Part shown: positions 7,435 through 9,152 of the stretch, piece by piece
Layout: the number at the start of each line of letters is the position of its first letter
How positions within the stretch are numbered: position 1 is the stretch's first letter
NCBI GenBank assembly: GCA_016865955.1
Contig: VGNW01000080.1
Span: 1 to 9,152 of the forward strand
Direction of reading: 5' to 3'
DNA: 9,152 nt
Source of the DNA: Chloroflexota bacterium
GTDB lineage: Bacteria > Chloroflexota > Dehalococcoidia > SZUA-161
Translations under genes and position numbers: made by a program
The notes under the pieces: generated by a model
The model's database searches: none
Seen by the model: only the letters and a program-made list of their open reading frames with translations
What the model was told of the DNA's origin: nothing

Positions 7435-7445
7435 ACACTGCCCTG

Positions 7446-7543
7446 ATTCCAGCTAACAGATAAGCAAAGGCAGTAAAGACTGGTAGAATTGAGGTTTGCT
7501 GAAATACGGCCTTAAAGGCAGGCGCACCACCTGGAGATGAGGC
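7446..7543 (+). pseudogene. Decayed duplicate of the 3' end of the radical SAM gene
   Basis: Positions 7455-7543 align without gaps to 7083-7171, the last 29-30 codons of the radical SAM gene, at a constant offset of 372 bases. I count 69 identical of 89, including an unbroken 18-base match (7455-7472) and GCTGAAATACG. A weaker match (ATTCC) extends it to 7446. Read in the parental frame, the copy has stops at 7454 (TAA), 7484 (TAG), 7490 (TGA) and 7538 (TGA), so it cannot encode the tail. Twelve of the 20 differences are C-to-T or G-to-A relative to the intact gene, as expected for neutral decay. It is either the remnant of a tandem paralogue or a partial duplication. Confidence 0.85.
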
Positions 7544-7580
7544 AAAAAGGACAGGTCAGAGCACCCGATCAAACCTGCAA

Positions 7581-7599
7581 GGGCGAGGTCGCCTCGCCC
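7581..7599. repeat. GC-rich perfect hairpin, 8-bp arms
   Basis: GGGCGAGG (7581-7588) and CCTCGCCC (7592-7599) are exact reverse complements around the loop TCG. No T-run follows, so it is more like a short repetitive palindrome than an intrinsic terminator. From general memory, GGGCGAGG-type palindromes recur between genes in some environmental bacterial genomes; this was not checked here. Confidence 0.7.
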
Positions 7600-7631
7600 A
7601 ATCCCATTTCTCTTCTCCTTTGCGCCATCAT

Positions 7632-7665
7632 GTCATTCCTGCGGAAGCAGGTATCCAGAAACCTG
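7632..7665. repeat. REP-like palindromic element
   Basis: CCTGC (7638-7642) and GCAGG (7647-7651) pair around a GGAA loop, inside the longer string GTCATTCCTGCGG...ATCCAG. An alternative pairing is CAGGT (7648-7652) with ACCTG (7661-7665). The layout (CATTCC, palindrome, ATCCAG) closely resembles a very common class of extragenic palindromic or MITE-like repeats in many bacterial lineages. It is probably one copy of a dispersed family. Confidence 0.65.
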
Positions 7666-7672
7666 TTTGTGG

Positions 7673-7724
7673 GTAGGTTGGAGCATCTGCTCCAACCTAA
7701 GGCGGGTTGGGAAACCCGCCTTAC
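7673..7724. repeat. Back-to-back double hairpin element
   Basis: The first hairpin pairs TAGGTTGGAGC (7674-7684) with GCTCCAACCTA (7689-7699) across the loop ATCT. The second pairs TAAGGCGGGTT (7698-7708) with AACCCGCCTTA (7713-7723) across the loop GGGA. Both stems are 11 perfect base pairs and share the two bases at 7698-7699. The unit is bounded by GTA on the left and TAC on the right. No T-run follows on either strand. The compact symmetrical design suggests a small mobile or REP-type repeat; it could also block read-through between the converging units. Confidence 0.75.
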
Positions 7725-7816
7725 AGCATTTGCTTCAGGATGTGATAGCGAAGCGCTCAGAAACGGAGAACTGAAAACCGGATACTTACCCAAGCTGAGA
7801 AATCCGCCGCGTCATG

Positions 7817-7842
7817 TAGGGGCGTTTAATTAAAAGCCCCTA
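7817..7842. terminator. 26-nt near-perfect palindrome at the minus-strand gene end
   Basis: TAGGGGC (7817-7823) pairs with GCCCCTA (7836-7842), and the middle TTTAATTAAA (7825-7834) is itself a palindrome, leaving one G/A mismatch on each side of the centre (7824 and 7835). The stop codon of the minus-strand methyltransferase (7840-7842) lies inside the right arm. No uridine tract follows on either strand, so it is a candidate 3'-end hairpin or bidirectional barrier, or a repeat unit, rather than a textbook terminator. Confidence 0.45.
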
Positions 7843-8568
7843 AGGGCGTTGCGGCATCTTCTTCACGTAGACGACGAGGCTTTTGGGGAAGAAGGGGTCG
7901 AACAGGCTCTCCAGCCAGCGGAAGTAGCGATAGCGGCGAGTTTTGTTGTCGGTCTCCCAGACCAGGAATTTGTGGTAAAGACGCGGTATTATGGCTTTTT
8001 CGCGCCTCACGCCTACAAGACAGCGCAGCAGCCAATAAAGCGAATGGAAGGCGTGCTTGTGCCGTATGGCGTAGACCTTGAAGTTGTGGCGCTCCAGCAG
8101 GTCGACAAGCTGCTTCTGCCGGTATATCCTGATATGTCCGCCGGGGTTAGTATGATATTTCTCCGATAGACCCCAGTAGATTTTCTCGGTCAGCCAGGTG
8201 GGCACGCTCACAGCCATCTCGCCGCCATCTTTTAAGACCCGGTACAGCTCGCGCACTCCCTGCTCATCGTCTATTATGTGCTCCATCATCTCGGAGCAAA
8301 TTATTTTGTCGAAGGTAGCATCGCGAAACGGCATGCGCATACCGTTCGCCATAAGGACGTTCCACTCGCCCTTGGACTGTTTTTCGCAGTCCATAAGATA
8401 TAGAACATACTTCGCCTTGAGCAAGGACTCGAGGTCGATGTCCATGGCATATACGGAGCAGTGGTCGAGGCTGCAAACATACCAGCTATGCCTCCCCGTA
8501 CCGCACCCCACATCCAGGACCTTCTCTCCGCTTTTGACAGGCAGAAGTTTGAAATCTACAGTGAGCAA
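7840..8568 (-). CDS. Class I SAM-dependent methyltransferase of a glycosyltransferase locus
   Basis: This is a 242-aa methyltransf_11-type protein. Motif I is KVLDVGCGTGRHSW (16-29), with acidic D43 and D45 at the end of strand 2 (AMDID). The motif MPFRDATFDKIICSEMMEHI (79-98) and VLKDGGEMAVSVP (111-123) follow. The C-terminal half is rich in aromatics and basic residues (for example RRYRYFRWLE, 211-220) and has no clear membrane helix. Translation must begin at TTG 8568: the next in-frame methionine is residue 42, which would remove motif I, and a perfect AGGAGGT lies 7 bases upstream. The TTG directly follows the glycosyltransferase stop. It probably methylates a sugar, glycan intermediate or lipid carrier product made with its neighbour; the substrate is not identifiable. 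Confidence 0.87.
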   Translation of the reverse strand: MLTVDFKLLPVKSGEKVLDVGCGTGRHSWYVCSLDHCSVYAMDIDLESLLKAKYVLYLMDCEKQSKGEWNVLMANGMRMPFRDATFDKIICSEMMEHIIDDEQGVRELYRVLKDGGEMAVSVPTWLTEKIYWGLSEKYHTNPGGHIRIYRQKQLVDLLERHNFKVYAIRHKHAFHSLYWLLRCLVGVRREKAIIPRLYHKFLVWETDNKTRRYRYFRWLESLFDPFFPKSLVVYVKKMPQRP

Positions 8569-9152
8569 CTAGACGACCTCCTCGTATATCTTCAGCGTCC
8601 GTCTCGCCGCATCCTCCCAGCTAAAACGCTGCTCGATGCGCTTTCTTGCCATCAGCCCCATCTTCTGCCTCAGAGCTTTGTCGGCAAGCAATCGCTTGAT
8701 GGCGTTCGCCAGAGCGACAGGGTCCTCAGGAGGCACCAGTAAGCCGGCGTCATCCTCTCCCACAACCTCGGGCAAGGCGCCTGCCCTGGTAGCTATGACG
8801 GGCGTGCCGCATGACATCGCCTCGGCGCAGGGAAGACCGAAGCCTTCGTAGACCGAAGCCGTGACGGCGATCTCCGCGGCGCAATAGTGCCTGACCAGCT
8901 CCTCGGTAGTGAGGCGTCCGGTGAAGGTGACCCTGTCCTCCAGACCGTACTCGTGCACCAGCCTGGGAGCGTACTTGGTATGGTCGCCTTTTCTGTCCAC
9001 TATGGTCAGTTTGACATCGGTATCGTTCTTCAATATTTTCATTGCCTGCAGCAGATAGATTACGCCTTTCTTCCTGTCCTCGGTATTGCCCACCATGAGT
9101 ATGTTGTTGGGCACTTTGGGCACGCCGTCGATCTTCTTGAACACGTCTATAT
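8569..9152 (-). CDS. Glycosyltransferase family 4-like (GT-B), C-terminal part, cut by window edge
   Basis: The frame is open to the window edge, so only the last 193 residues are seen and the N-terminal acceptor domain is missing. A GTG at 9144 is in frame, but starting there would leave half a protein, so I treat the gene as partial. The visible part is the nucleotide-sugar-binding Rossmann domain: VGNTEDRKKG, a strand LTIVDRKG, RVTFTGRLTTEEL, and then EGFGLPCAE with the conserved E-x7-E pair. TPVIATRAGALPEVVG and GLLVPPEDP follow. These are hallmarks of GT4 retaining glycosyltransferases, which transfer sugars to lipid-linked or surface glycans. It is upstream of, and co-transcribed with, the methyltransferase. 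Donor and acceptor cannot be inferred. Confidence 0.9.
   Translation of the reverse strand, partial: IDVFKKIDGVPKVPNNILMVGNTEDRKKGVIYLLQAMKILKNDTDVKLTIVDRKGDHTKYAPRLVHEYGLEDRVTFTGRLTTEELVRHYCAAEIAVTASVYEGFGLPCAEAMSCGTPVIATRAGALPEVVGEDDAGLLVPPEDPVALANAIKRLLADKALRQKMGLMARKRIEQRFSWEDAARRTLKIYEEVV
8576..8582 (-). promoter_or_regulatory. Ribosome binding site AGGAGGT that decides a TTG start
   Basis: On the minus strand AGGAGGT runs from 8582 to 8576, inside the last codons of the glycosyltransferase gene (GAG GAG GTC). It lies 7 bases before TTG 8568, and the intervening bases include the TAG stop at 8571-8569. The strong site compensates for the weak start codon and argues for initiation on the methyltransferase, not read-through of the stop. 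Confidence 0.85.

Larger units (their letters stand above)
7175..7839. other. Convergent intergenic region filled with repeats, no credible gene
   Basis: These 665 bases lie between the end of the plus-strand operon and the end of the minus-strand pair, so both flanking units terminate here and no promoter is expected. In order they hold a heptad array, about 110 bases where I see nothing clear (7292-7399), a short second heptad array, a gene remnant, a GC-rich hairpin, a REP-like hairpin, a double hairpin, and a palindrome at the far end. Open frames across the segment consist of repeat sequence and match no family that I know. Confidence 0.85.

Noticed and set aside
7569..7793. Minus-strand open frame of 74 codons in the intergenic region
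   Set aside because: Its translation includes FLDTCFRRND, the kind of peptide produced when REP-like repeats are read as protein; no supporting start signal.
7537..7833. Plus-strand open frame of 98 codons in the intergenic region
   Set aside because: It runs through the hairpins and REP-like repeat, starts within the gene relic, and its translation is repeat sequence without a domain.

Overview
The window looks like bacterial chromosome from an uncultured or anaerobic lineage with about 50-55% G+C. A Chloroflexota/Dehalococcoidia-type genome is my best guess, based on the gene style and on the kind of short intergenic repeats present. This is inference, and no marker gene here fixes the taxon.

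Positions 33-7174 hold one tightly packed plus-strand operon of eight genes. The first six form a succinate-to-malate module. The two halves of an iron-sulfur (class I) fumarase, alpha and beta, bracket a complete four-subunit succinate dehydrogenase/fumarate reductase in the order flavoprotein, two membrane anchors, iron-sulfur protein. All cofactor residues I could check are present: the histidine for covalent FAD, the cysteines for three Fe-S clusters, four candidate heme histidines in the anchors, and three fumarase cluster cysteines. Succinate oxidised at the membrane to fumarate could be hydrated to malate by the co-expressed fumarase, or the pathway could run backwards as fumarate respiration. 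Two further genes are joined to the module by ATGA stop/start overlaps: a class I SAM-dependent methyltransferase and a B12-binding-domain radical SAM enzyme. Their substrate is unknown.

Positions 7175-7839 lie between converging transcription units and hold no credible gene. They are a mosaic of repeats: a 15-unit degenerate heptanucleotide array, a second short heptad array with the same consensus, a decayed copy of the 3' end of the radical SAM gene carrying several stop codons, and at least four hairpins (one REP-like, two back-to-back, and a 26-nt near-palindrome overlapping the next gene's stop codon).

Positions 7840-9152 carry a minus-strand pair: the C-terminal part of a GT-B (family 4-like) glycosyltransferase, cut by the window edge, followed by a second class I methyltransferase. 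The two lie in the same reading frame, separated only by one TAG. The methyltransferase starts at TTG behind a perfect AGGAGGT ribosome binding site. This looks like the edge of a cell-surface polysaccharide or glycan locus.
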